From contig NZ_KQ948924.1 in NCBI RefSeq assembly GCF_001514235.1, forward strand, positions 565,832 through 629,831: a stretch of DNA of 64,000 nucleotides. The letters are read 5' to 3'. The DNA is from Streptomyces caeruleatus. Its GTDB lineage: Bacteria; Actinomycetota; Actinomycetes; Streptomycetales; Streptomycetaceae. Positions 52,763-60,510 of this stretch are shown one piece after another (within the stretch, counting starts at the first letter, position 1; each line of letters begins with the position of its first letter). Both the position numbers and the translations under genes were made by a program. The notes beneath the pieces were generated by a model that was given only the letters and a program-made list of their open reading frames with translations, ran no database searches and was not told the DNA's origin.

Positions 52763-53338
52763 GTGACGACAACTCAGGTGACAACGTATGCGCGGATTGC
52801 CGAAGTCCTCACCGAGCTCGGGCTGATCACTCGGGACGAGGCCCGCAAGGTGCTGGACAAGGCTGCCTCCTACGCGAGCGAGCCGGTCCGGGGACCTCGT
52901 GAAATCGCCGACGCCCTAGAGTCGTTCGGCGTGGCCGTGTCGATCCACTCAGAGGACGTCGACTTCGCCGACGAGCACTACGAGTGGCTCCTGAACGAGG
53001 CCGCGGCCCTCACCGGCGGCAAGGTCACCATCTCCGACTACCGCTTCGAGAAGAGCAGTCCCGAGGAAGAGGACTGCGGCCTGGGCACGATGCACTTCAC
53101 CTGCAACGGCAAGCCGCTCTCCTTCGACGTCGAGCAGGAGTCGAACGACTACCTCGACATGGGAGCGGCACAGCAGGCCATCGAAGCGCTCAGCCCCGAC
53201 GACGACCCGAGGGACTTCCGCTGCGTCGAGCAGGAGGCCCCACGCTATGACGACGACTACATGGTCCTGGCCACGGCCGAGCAGCGTGAAGGTCTCCAGC
53301 GGCTCCTGGGCATCACGTTCGACCCGCCTCTGGGCTGA
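52763..53338 (+). CDS. Hypothetical protein, 191 residues
   Basis: I do not recognise a family. The protein is acidic, soluble and without signal or membrane segments. It starts with a helical region (YARIAEVLTELGLITRDEARKVLDKAASYA) and continues with a mixed region containing EEDCGLGTMHFTCNGKPLSFDVEQESNDYLDMG and a C-terminal PRYDDDYMVLATAEQREGLQRLLG. GTG 52763 has AGGA 7 bases upstream; an in-frame ATG at 52742 overlapping the transporter's TGA would add seven residues. Possibly a partner in an immunity-type or regulatory system, but nothing supports this directly. Confidence 0.7.
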   Translation: MTTTQVTTYARIAEVLTELGLITRDEARKVLDKAASYASEPVRGPREIADALESFGVAVSIHSEDVDFADEHYEWLLNEAAALTGGKVTISDYRFEKSSPEEEDCGLGTMHFTCNGKPLSFDVEQESNDYLDMGAAQQAIEALSPDDDPRDFRCVEQEAPRYDDDYMVLATAEQREGLQRLLGITFDPPLG

Positions 53339-53351
53339 GCCGGGTCCCGGG

Positions 53352-53661
53352 TCAGCCCTCGCGCGGCTCGGCGATGGTGCCGCGCACGACGAGCCGCGGG
53401 GTGAGAACCACCTCGCGGGCCAGGGTGCGGTCCTGGTCCAGTCGCTCCACCGCTGCGGCGACCGCGGACCGGGCCTGTTCCCGCGCCTCCTGGCTGACCG
53501 TGGTCAGGTTGAAGCAGCTCAGACGGGACAGCCGGTCGTCGTCGTAGCCGGCCACGGACACCTGGCCCGGGACGGCCACTCCGGCGCGCTGGAGGGCGGT
53601 GAGGACACCGATGGCGCACTGGTCGTTGTAGGCGACGACAGCGGTGGGGAGGTCGCCGATT
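53352..53661 (-). pseudogene. LacI-family regulator, C-terminal fragment
   Basis: About 102 residues of the C-terminal sensor domain of a LacI-type regulator remain (DLPTAVVAYNDQCAIGVLTALQRAG, SVAGYDDDRLSRLSCFNLTTVSQ, ending VLTPRLVVRGTIAEPREG). The HTH and the first sensor lobe are missing. The fragment runs into an unrelated plus-strand gene remnant at about 53661, marking a deletion junction. Confidence 0.85.
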
Positions 53662-53662
53662 C

Positions 53663-53878
53663 TGGTGCAACGCCTGGCCCGAGAACCCGGCGTGGAAGTT
53701 CGTCGCCGTCGGCCTCGGCAACGACGTCCCGTTCTGGACGGAGTTCCTGCGCGCCCTCGCCGACGTCGACCCGGACATGGCCGTGAACATCGAGCACGAG
53801 GACGCGGCCTACTCCCAGACGGAGGGCCTGGCGCTGGCCGCGAAGAACCTGCACAGCGGGGCGGCGGCCGCCCTCTGA
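53663..53878 (+). pseudogene. Sugar phosphate isomerase/epimerase, C-terminal fragment
   Basis: About 71 residues of the end of a xylose isomerase-like TIM barrel remain (WPENPAWKFVAVGLGNDVPFWTEFLRAL, and the metal-ligand end NIEHEDAAYSQTEGLALAAKNL), stopping at 53876-53878. The N-terminal 200 or more residues are missing. It was probably part of an operon divergent from the lost LacI gene before a deletion fused the two ends. Confidence 0.8.
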
Positions 53879-53916
53879 CCTGCCCTTTCCCGGAATCCCT
53901 TCCGCCTGGCAGAAGC

Positions 53917-53926
53917 CGCCTTGCGC
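53917..53926. promoter_or_regulatory. Candidate IclR site upstream of vanA
   Basis: CGCCTTGCGC at 53917-53926 is shared exactly with the stronger inverted repeat upstream of the ABC importer (57110-57119). A second inverted repeat GGAAC-CTGA-GTTCC lies at 53944-53957. Both are within 95 bp of the vanA ATG. Confidence 0.45.
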
Positions 53927-54010
53927 GGCGGCCGCGGCCGTCAGGAACCTGAGTTCCACCACGGCACGCGGGGCGAGTGCGCCCCGCTCTCAGAGACGGG
54001 AACCTCTGCA

Positions 54011-55078
54011 ATGCCCCACACGACCGCCTTCGCCCGGAACCAGTGGTACGTCGCCGCCTACAGCCACGAGGTGGGACGGGAACTGCTCGGCAGGACGATC
54101 CTCGGTGAGACCCTCGTGCTGTACCGCACGGAGGAGGGGACGCCGGTCGTCCTGCACGACCGCTGTGTGCACCGCCGGTACCCGCTGTCCGAGGCGCCGA
54201 CGCGGCTCGACGGTGACCGGATCGTGTGCGGGTACCACGGGTTCACGTACGACACGACCGGTACGTGTGTGTACGTGCCGGGCCAGAAGCGTGTGCCGCG
54301 CACGGCCCGTGTCGCCTCCTACCCGGTCGTCGAGCAGGACTCCCTGATCTGGGTGTGGATCGGCGACCCGGCCCTCGCCGACCCGCAGGGCATCCCGCGG
54401 GCCAGGCACCTCGACTCCCCCGGCTGGGTCACCGTGCGCGGCATGGAGCCCATCGACTGCGACTACGGTCTCCTGGTCGACAACCTCCTCGACCTCTCCC
54501 ACGAGACCTACCTCCACGGCGGCTACATCGGCACTCCCGAGGTCGCCGAGACTCCGATCACCACCGAGGTCGACGAGGGCGCCGGCATCGTCCGGGTGAG
54601 CCGGCACATGGACGACGCCGAGTGCCCGCCGTTCTACGCCAAGTCGACCGGCATCGAGGGCCGGATCACGCGCTGGCAGGACATCGAGTACCACGCGCCC
54701 TGCCTCTACCTGCTGCACAGCCGGATCGCCCCGGTCGGTGTACTGCCCGAGGCGGACGGCAGTGACCCGAACGGCTTCCACACGGAGATCACGTACGCCA
54801 TCACCCCGTCCGGCGACGGCAAGGTGTACGACTTCTGGGCGGTCTCCCGGGACTGGGCGACCGACGACGCCGAGGTCACCGAGTTCCTGCGCGGCAACAA
54901 CCACACCGTCGTCATGCAGGACGTCACCGCCCTCAACCTGCTGCAGCAGACCCTCGGCAGCGAGCGCACCGGTTACCAGGAGCTGAGCATCAACATCGAC
55001 ACCGGTGGCCTGGCCGCCCGCCGTATCCTCGCCCGGCTGGTCGAGGAGGGCGACAAGCCCGTGGAGAAGGTCCTGTGA
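54011..55078 (+). CDS. vanA: Vanillate O-demethylase oxygenase subunit (Rieske oxygenase)
   Basis: A 355-residue Rieske-type non-haem iron oxygenase alpha subunit. The [2Fe-2S] ligands are CVHR and CGYH (C-x-H...C-x2-H, residues about 51-75); the mononuclear iron ligands lie in DNLLDLSHETYLH (about 160-172). It resembles VanA, which demethylates vanillate to protocatechuate and formaldehyde. Protocatechuate would feed the pca operon 20 kb away. The stop overlaps the GTG of the following small gene. Other small aromatic methyl ethers or phthalate-like substrates cannot be excluded. Confidence 0.88.
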   Translation: MPHTTAFARNQWYVAAYSHEVGRELLGRTILGETLVLYRTEEGTPVVLHDRCVHRRYPLSEAPTRLDGDRIVCGYHGFTYDTTGTCVYVPGQKRVPRTARVASYPVVEQDSLIWVWIGDPALADPQGIPRARHLDSPGWVTVRGMEPIDCDYGLLVDNLLDLSHETYLHGGYIGTPEVAETPITTEVDEGAGIVRVSRHMDDAECPPFYAKSTGIEGRITRWQDIEYHAPCLYLLHSRIAPVGVLPEADGSDPNGFHTEITYAITPSGDGKVYDFWAVSRDWATDDAEVTEFLRGNNHTVVMQDVTALNLLQQTLGSERTGYQELSINIDTGGLAARRILARLVEEGDKPVEKVL

Positions 55079-55308
55079 GCGGCAGCCCCACCGGAGAGAT
55101 CTACCGCATCGACTGGCTGCCGGGCACCGACATCCTGCACGGCACCTGTCACTGCGGACGCGAGCACACCTCCCAGGACCCGATCGAGATGTGGGAGTGG
55201 ATGCTGGCCCACCCCCAGGGACACCAGCCGCAGGGACACCAGCTGCAGGGACACCAGCCGCAGGGACACCAGCCGCAGGGATACGAACCGCAAGGACACA
55301 GCTCATGA
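55075..55308 (+). CDS. Small repeat-bearing protein between vanA and vanB
   Basis: A 77-residue protein of unknown function. Residues 1-47 form a compact conserved-looking part (YRIDWLPGTDILHGTCHCGREHTSQDPIEMWEWMLAHP) with a CHC motif and two nearby His that could bind a metal. The rest is tandem QGHQP repeats from 15-bp DNA units. GTG 55075 overlaps the vanA stop and its TGA overlaps the vanB ATG, so all three proteins should be made in fixed ratio. It is a plausible accessory factor of the oxygenase (inference). Confidence 0.75.
   Translation: MSGSPTGEIYRIDWLPGTDILHGTCHCGREHTSQDPIEMWEWMLAHPQGHQPQGHQLQGHQPQGHQPQGYEPQGHSS
55216..55302 (+). repeat. 15-bp tandem repeats encoding QGHQP
   Basis: Units of CAGGGACACCAGCCG or close variants begin at 55216, 55231, 55246, 55261 and 55276, with a degenerate sixth at 55291. 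They are in frame within the small gene between vanA and vanB. Confidence 0.9.
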
Positions 55309-56243
55309 CCGTGTACGAGACCGAACTCGTCGTGGCGACCAGGAAGTTGGCGGCCGACGGCGTGCTCGCCCTCACCCTGCGCCATCCCCTGGGCGAGGAG
55401 CTCCCGGCGTGGGAGCCGGGCGCGCACATCGACGTCGTTCTCGGTCCGGAGCTGGAGCGGCAGTACTCGCTGTGCGGCGATCCGGCGGACCGCTCGGCGT
55501 GGCGGATCGCCGTGCTGCGGGAGCCGGACGGGCGGGGCGGATCCGCCCATGTGCACGAGCAGTTGGGGCAGGGCGACAAGGTGCGGGTCCGCGGGCCGCG
55601 CAACCACTTCGCCCTGCGGCCGGCGCCCCGCTACCGCTTCATCGCGGGTGGCATCGGCATCACGCCGATCCTGCCGATGCTGGCGGCGGCGGAGGCGGCG
55701 GGCGCGGAGTGGAGCCTGCTGTACGGCGGGCGGTCCCGCAACTCCATGGCGTTCACCGAGGAGTTGAGCCGCTACGGCGGCGAGCGCGTCACCGTCGCGC
55801 CGCAGGACGAGACCGGCCTGCTCGACCTCGCCTCGGCGCTCGACGACGTCCCCGAGGGCACCCTCGTCTACTGCTGCGGACCCGGGCCGCTGCTCGACGC
55901 GGTGGAGGCGCGCTGCCCGGCCGGGCTGCTGCAGGTGGAGCGGTTCGCGCCGAAGGAGCGGGAGGGCGGCGAGAACACGGAGTTCGAGGTCGAGCTCGCG
56001 CAGAGCGGCCGGACGGTGAGCGTGCCCGCGGACGTGTCCGTGCTCGACGCCGTGCGCGCCGCGGGCGTCGAGGTGCTCTTCTCCTGCACCGAGGGCACCT
56101 GCGGGACCTGCGAGACCGACGTCCTCGACGGCACCCCGGACCATCGGGACTCCGTGCTCACGGCCGAGGAGCAGGAGAGCGGCGAGACGATGATGATCTG
56201 CGTGTCCCGCTGCCGTGGGAAGCGGCTCGTGCTGGACCTGTGA
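55305..56243 (+). CDS. vanB: Vanillate O-demethylase reductase subunit
   Basis: A 312-residue class IA oxygenase reductase. The N-terminal flavin domain has RQYSLCGD (FMN binding); the NAD domain has AGGIGITPILPML and YCCGPGPLLDAV; the C-terminal plant-type [2Fe-2S] domain has SCTEGTCGTCETDVLDG plus a later Cys in MMICVSRC. It passes electrons from NAD(P)H to VanA. ATG 55305 overlaps the previous stop (ATGA). Its 3' end overlaps the end of the convergent IclR gene by 86 bp. Confidence 0.92.
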   Translation: MTVYETELVVATRKLAADGVLALTLRHPLGEELPAWEPGAHIDVVLGPELERQYSLCGDPADRSAWRIAVLREPDGRGGSAHVHEQLGQGDKVRVRGPRNHFALRPAPRYRFIAGGIGITPILPMLAAAEAAGAEWSLLYGGRSRNSMAFTEELSRYGGERVTVAPQDETGLLDLASALDDVPEGTLVYCCGPGPLLDAVEARCPAGLLQVERFAPKEREGGENTEFEVELAQSGRTVSVPADVSVLDAVRAAGVEVLFSCTEGTCGTCETDVLDGTPDHRDSVLTAEEQESGETMMICVSRCRGKRLVLDL

Positions 56244-57009
56244 TCCTGAGGTCGGCCTCGATCCGGGCCACCGCCGCGAGCAGATGCGGCAGCAGGTCGG
56301 CACGGATCGAGTCCACCGAGGTACGGCCGGCGTGCACCGCGATGTTCACGCCGGCCACCACCTCGCCGTCCGGTTCCCGCACCGGGGCGGCCACCGACCG
56401 GAGCCCTTCCTCCAACTCCTGGTCGACGACGGCGTATCCCTGCCGCCGGACCCGCCCGAGTTCCGCCCGCAGCGCGTCCGGCGAGGTGATCGTGCGCGAG
56501 GTCAGCTGCTTCAACTCCGCCCTTTCCAGCAGGAGTTCGGACTCCTCCTGCGGCAGATGGGCGAGGATCACGCGGCCCACCGACGTCACGTACGCCGGGA
56601 ACCGGGTCCCCACCGTGATGGCCGCCGTCATGATGCGCCGGGTCGGGACCCGCGCCACGTACACGATGTCCTCGCCGTCCAGGACGCACAGCGACGACGA
56701 CTCCCGTACCTGCGCCACGAGTTGCTCCAGATGCGGCTCGGCGATCTGCGGCAGCGTGACGCTGGAGAGGTAGGAGTAGCCGAGCTCCAGTACGCGCGGG
56801 GTGAGGCGGAAGAGACGGCCGTCCTGGTGGACGTAGCCGAGGTCGACGAGGGTGAGCAGCAGACGGCGGGCGGCGGCGCGGGTCAGCTCGCAGGCCTGGG
56901 CGACCTCGCTGAGCGTGCGGGCGGGATGGTCGGCGTCGAAGGAGCGGATCACGGCGAGGCCGCGCTCGAAGGACTTCACGAAGTGCGGTGCGCGGTCTCC
57001 CGGAAGCAT
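56158..57009 (-). CDS. IclR-family regulator of the van/ABC region
   Basis: A 283-residue IclR-type regulator of the PcaR/PobR/PcaU group. The winged HTH is at residues about 10-75 (FVKSFERGLAVIRSFDADHPARTLSEVAQACELTRAAARRLLLTLVDLGYV), followed by the effector domain (QIAEPHLEQLVAQVRESSSLCVLDGEDIVYVARVPTRRIM). Its last 30 residues are Ser/Arg-rich and lie antisense to the vanB end, probably a recent extension. GGAGG precedes ATG 57009. It diverges from the ABC importer, and shared motifs suggest that it controls vanA and the importer in response to an aromatic acid. Confidence 0.9.
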   Translation of the reverse strand: MLPGDRAPHFVKSFERGLAVIRSFDADHPARTLSEVAQACELTRAAARRLLLTLVDLGYVHQDGRLFRLTPRVLELGYSYLSSVTLPQIAEPHLEQLVAQVRESSSLCVLDGEDIVYVARVPTRRIMTAAITVGTRFPAYVTSVGRVILAHLPQEESELLLERAELKQLTSRTITSPDALRAELGRVRRQGYAVVDQELEEGLRSVAAPVREPDGEVVAGVNIAVHAGRTSVDSIRADLLPHLLAAVARIEADLRITGPARAASHGSGTRRSSSSRRSPAPRP

Positions 57010-57029
57010 CGCCACCTCCAATAGTGTCA

Positions 57030-57039
57030 ACAATATTGT
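57030..57039. promoter_or_regulatory. 10-bp AT-rich palindrome near the IclR start
   Basis: ACAATATTGT is a perfect palindrome 21 bp upstream of the IclR ATG. TTGACA also reads on the minus strand here. It may be part of the IclR promoter or its operator. Confidence 0.35.
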
Positions 57040-57105
57040 CGGCGAACCCGACTCCCCGGCTCGGTTGAGACTTCTACCTTCCCGCCGAGCCTTTCCGCGC
57101 ACTAC

Positions 57106-57122
57106 TGTGCGCCTTGCGCACA
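57106..57122. promoter_or_regulatory. Candidate IclR operator upstream of the ABC importer
   Basis: TGTGCGC-CTT-GCGCACA is a perfect 7-bp-arm inverted repeat with a 3-nt centre, like typical IclR-family operators. It lies 45 bp before the ATG of the substrate-binding protein gene. Confidence 0.6.
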
Positions 57123-57166
57123 ACCTTTCGGAACACCGCTGCACCGTTGTCTGTACAGGAGGAGTC

Positions 57167-58135
57167 ATGCGTCGTCTGTCGGCCGGTCTCACCGCCGGCG
57201 TCCTGCTGCTCGTCGCGACGGCCTGCGGCTCGTCCGACGACGGTTCGTCGGACACGGACGCGTCGTCCGGCGGGGTCACCACCGTCAAGGTCGGACTCAT
57301 CCCGATCGTCGATGTCGCGCCGCTGTATCTCGGCCAGAAGCAGGGGTTCTTCGAAAAGCGGGGCCTGAAGCTGGAGTTCACCACCGCGCAGGGCGGTGCG
57401 GCGATCGTGCCGGGTGTGGCGAGCGGGCAGTTCCAGTTCGGGTTCAGCAATGTGACGTCCCTGATGGTCGCCCAGTCCAACGGCGTCCCGGTGAAGGCCG
57501 TCGCCAACGGCATCGCCTCGACCGGCGTGGCGGGCAAGGACTTCGGCGCCCTCATGGTCAAGAAGGGCAGCGAGCTCAAGTCCGCCAAGCAGCTGGAGGG
57601 CAAGAAGGTCGCCATCAACACGCTGAAGAACATCAACGAGACCGCCGTCCGCGAGTCCGTGCGCAAGGCCGGCGGCGATCCGGACGAGGTGGACTTCGTC
57701 GAGCTGGCCTTCGACCAGATGCCGGCCGCCCTCGACCAGGGCCAGATCGACGCCGCCATGGTCGTGGAGCCGGCGACCGCCACCATCAGGAGCCAGGGCG
57801 GCGTGGAGATCGCCTCGCCCCTGGTGGACGTCGCCCCGAACCTCACCGTGGCCATGTACTTCGCGTCCACGCAGTACGCGCAGCAGAACCCGGAGGTGGT
57901 GAAGAAGTTCCAGGACGCCACCGCCGAGTCCCTCGCCTACGCCGACGCCCACCCGGACGAGGCTCGCCAGATCATCACGACGTACACGAAGATCCCGGCG
58001 GACGTGCTGGCCAAGGTCACCCTGCCGAAGTGGCCGGCCGAGGCGAACCGGTCCTCCATCGAGGCCCTGATGAAGCTCGGCGAGACGGACGGCCTCTTCA
58101 AGAAGACGCCCGACCTGGACGCGCTCCTGCCGTGA
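57167..58135 (+). CDS. ABC importer substrate-binding lipoprotein (NMT1/SsuA type)
   Basis: A 322-residue lipoprotein. The signal ends LVATACG with the lipid-modified Cys at about residue 20. The mature protein has the NMT1/SsuA-like pattern VKVGLIPIVDVAPLYLGQKQGFFEKRGLKLEF, PGVASGQFQFGFSN and PAALDQGQIDAAMVVEPA. Family members bind sulfonates, taurine, thiamine precursors or aromatic acids. AGGAGGAG lies just before the ATG at 57167. With van genes and an IclR regulator alongside, an aromatic carboxylate such as vanillate is the best guess (inference). GTG of the permease overlaps its TGA. Confidence 0.9.
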   Translation: MRRLSAGLTAGVLLLVATACGSSDDGSSDTDASSGGVTTVKVGLIPIVDVAPLYLGQKQGFFEKRGLKLEFTTAQGGAAIVPGVASGQFQFGFSNVTSLMVAQSNGVPVKAVANGIASTGVAGKDFGALMVKKGSELKSAKQLEGKKVAINTLKNINETAVRESVRKAGGDPDEVDFVELAFDQMPAALDQGQIDAAMVVEPATATIRSQGGVEIASPLVDVAPNLTVAMYFASTQYAQQNPEVVKKFQDATAESLAYADAHPDEARQIITTYTKIPADVLAKVTLPKWPAEANRSSIEALMKLGETDGLFKKTPDLDALLP

Positions 58136-58905
58136 GGGGCCAGAACGTCGCACTCGGTGCGGCCGGGCTCACGGCCTTCCTCGCCCTGGGCGAGGCGGCG
58201 CCGCGGCTCGGCCTGGTCAAGGAGGCCTACGTCCCGCCGACCAGCCGGATCGCCGAAGCGCTCGTGGACGAGGCCGCCGACACCGCCTTCTGGAGCGCGC
58301 TCGGCGACACGCTGACCGGCTGGGCGCTGGGCCTCGCCCTCGCGGTCTGCGCCGGCGTCGTCGTGGGCGTGGCCGTCTCGGTCGTGCCGTATCTGCGCGA
58401 GGCGACGGCGTCCACGATCGAGTTCCTGCGCCCCATCCCCTCCGTGGCGCTGATCCCGCTGGCGGTGCTGCTCTACGGCACCGAACTGAAGTCGGTGCTC
58501 CTGCTGGTGGTGTACGCCTCCTTCTGGCAGGTGCTGATCCAGACCCTGTACGGCGTCCAGGACGTCGACCCGGTCGCCGAGGAGACGGCACGCAGTTACG
58601 GCCTCGGCACCTGGGCGCGCGTCCGCCATGTGCTGTGGCCGACGGCCCTGCCGTACGTCATGACCGGCGTGCGGCTGGCCGCGGCGGTGGCGCTGATCCT
58701 CGCGATCACCGCCGAACTCGTCATCGGCGCCCCGGGGTTGGGCCGGCAGATCGCGGTCGCGCAGACCTCGCAGGCCGTGCCGGAGATGTACGCGCTGATC
58801 GTGGTCGCCGGGCTGCTGGGGCTGCTCATCAACGTCGGCGCGCGGACGGTGGAGCGGCGGGCGCTGGCGTGGCACCAGTCGGTGCGCGGAGAGGTGGCGG
58901 TGTGA
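58132..58905 (+). CDS. ABC transporter permease (SsuC/TauC type) 1
   Basis: A 257-residue membrane permease of the BPD_transp_1 family with about six TM helices. The coupling-helix (EAA) region is VAEETARSYGLGTWARVRHVLWPTALPYVMTGVRLA, followed by AITAELVIGAPGLGRQI. It starts at GTG in a GTGA overlap with the binding-protein gene and ends in GTGA overlap with the second permease, forming a heterodimeric channel. Confidence 0.92.
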   Translation: MRGQNVALGAAGLTAFLALGEAAPRLGLVKEAYVPPTSRIAEALVDEAADTAFWSALGDTLTGWALGLALAVCAGVVVGVAVSVVPYLREATASTIEFLRPIPSVALIPLAVLLYGTELKSVLLLVVYASFWQVLIQTLYGVQDVDPVAEETARSYGLGTWARVRHVLWPTALPYVMTGVRLAAAVALILAITAELVIGAPGLGRQIAVAQTSQAVPEMYALIVVAGLLGLLINVGARTVERRALAWHQSVRGEVAV

Positions 58906-59681
58906 TCGGACGCCTGCTGCTGAGACTGCTCTTCGTCGTCGCGCTGCCCGCGGTGCTGGTCGCCGTGTGGTGGGCGGCATCGGACGGCAGCACGGACCCG
59001 TTCTGGCCGCCGCTGCGGACGATCCTCGACACCTTCCCGGACGTCTGGACGGTTGACCGGCTGCGCACGGACGTCGTACCGAGCCTCCTGCGGCTCCTGG
59101 GCGGCTACACACTGGCCGCCCTGGCCGGAGTCGCGCTCGGCACGGTCATCGGCTCCTGTCGCACGGTGCGTGCGGTCTGCGAGCCGGTCCTGGAGTTCCT
59201 GCGGGCCGTTCCGCCGCCCGTGCTGGTCCCGGTCATCATGCTGTTCGCGGGCATCGGCGACACGATGAAGATCGTCGTCATCGCGAGCGGCTGCGTCTGG
59301 CCGATCCTGCTCAACACCGTGGAGGGCGTGCGCGCGGTCGACTCGGTGATGCTGGAGACCGCCCGCTCCTACGGTGTCACCGGCCTCGCCCGACTGCGCC
59401 ATCTGGTGCTGCGCTCGGCGAGCCCGCAGATCTTCGCCGGACTGCGCCAGGCCCTCTCCATCGGCATCATCCTCATGGTCATCAGCGAGATGTTCGCCGC
59501 GAACAACGGCATCGGCTTCACCGTCGTCCAGTTCCAGCGCAGCTTCGCCGTCCCCGACATGTGGACCGGCATCCTCGTCCTCGGTCTGCTCGGCTTCCTG
59601 CTGTCCGTCGTCTTCCAACTGGTCGAGCGCCGGGTGCTCGGCTGGTACCGCGGCCTGCGCGCGACCACCCGGCGGTCCTGA
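58902..59681 (+). CDS. ABC transporter permease (SsuC/TauC type) 2
   Basis: A 259-residue permease, homologous to the preceding one. The coupling-helix region is MLETARSYGVTGLARLRHLVLRSASPQIFAGLRQA, and VISEMFAANNGIGFTVVQFQ follows, typical of SsuC/TauC proteins. It starts at GTG overlapping the previous stop and ends 25 bp before the ATPase gene. Having two distinct permeases rather than a homodimer is less usual for this family. Confidence 0.92.
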   Translation: MIGRLLLRLLFVVALPAVLVAVWWAASDGSTDPFWPPLRTILDTFPDVWTVDRLRTDVVPSLLRLLGGYTLAALAGVALGTVIGSCRTVRAVCEPVLEFLRAVPPPVLVPVIMLFAGIGDTMKIVVIASGCVWPILLNTVEGVRAVDSVMLETARSYGVTGLARLRHLVLRSASPQIFAGLRQALSIGIILMVISEMFAANNGIGFTVVQFQRSFAVPDMWTGILVLGLLGFLLSVVFQLVERRVLGWYRGLRATTRRS

Positions 59682-59706
59682 GTGAACTGAAGTGAAGGGG
59701 CGGGTC

Positions 59707-60510
59707 ATGCTCGACGTACGCGGCCTGAAGAAGGTCTACGAGGGTTCCGGACGGCGCGTGGAGGCGGTGCGCGACCTCACCTTCACCGTCGACGCGGGGG
59801 AACTGGTCTGTCTCGTCGGCCCGTCGGGCTGCGGCAAGACGACCCTGCTGAAGTGCATGGGCGGGCTGCTCACCCCGACGAGCGGCGAAGTCCTGCTGGA
59901 GGGGCGGCAGGTGAACGGTCCGCCGCCCGGGATGGCGTTCGTCTTCCAGGAGTACGGCCGCAGCCTGTTCCCCTGGATGCGGGTCGGCGAGAACGTGGAA
60001 CTCCCCTTGAAGCAGAAGGACTTGAGCAAGGCACGACGCAGGGAGCTGGTGCGTGACGCGCTGGATTCGGTGGGGCTGACGGACGCCGTGGGGGCGTATC
60101 CGTGGCAGCTGTCCGGCGGCATGCAGCAGCGGGTCGCCATCGCCCGAGCGCTCGCCTACGAGCCCCGGGTGCTGCTGATGGACGAGCCGTTCGCGGCCGT
60201 GGACGCGCAGACGCGGGCCGATCTGGAGGACCTGGTCCGGGGGCTGTGGCGGGAACGCGGCATCACGATCCTGTTCGTCACCCACGACATCGACGAGGCC
60301 GTGTACCTGGGCGAGCGGGTGCTCGTCCTGTCCGCATCCCCCACCGTCGTCCAGGAACAGCTGAAGGTCGACCTGCCGGCCGAGCGCGACCAGCTGCACA
60401 CCCGCGTCGACCCGCGCTTCACCGAGCTGCGCACCCATGTGTACGAGCAGATCCAGGCGGCGAAGCGCGGGGGGACCGATGCCGGTCCCCCCAGGAAGAG
60501 CGTCACGTGA
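59707..60510 (+). CDS. ABC transporter ATP-binding protein (SsuB/TauB type)
   Basis: A 267-residue ATPase with Walker A GPSGCGKTT (about residue 40), Q-loop VFQEYGRSLFPW, signature LSGGMQQRVAIARAL and Walker B VLLMDEPFAAVD, with the H-loop in FVTHDIDEAVYLG. It energises the importer. The ATG at 59707 is preferred (AAGGGG about 8 bases upstream); a GTG at 59692 lacks a ribosome site. Its 3' end meets a degraded minus-strand gene. Confidence 0.93.
   Translation: MLDVRGLKKVYEGSGRRVEAVRDLTFTVDAGELVCLVGPSGCGKTTLLKCMGGLLTPTSGEVLLEGRQVNGPPPGMAFVFQEYGRSLFPWMRVGENVELPLKQKDLSKARRRELVRDALDSVGLTDAVGAYPWQLSGGMQQRVAIARALAYEPRVLLMDEPFAAVDAQTRADLEDLVRGLWRERGITILFVTHDIDEAVYLGERVLVLSASPTVVQEQLKVDLPAERDQLHTRVDPRFTELRTHVYEQIQAAKRGGTDAGPPRKSVT

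Noticed and set aside
53247..53786. Open frame spanning the deletion scar on the plus strand
   Set aside because: The translation mixes antisense of the LacI fragment and an off-frame reading of the isomerase fragment, with no family match.
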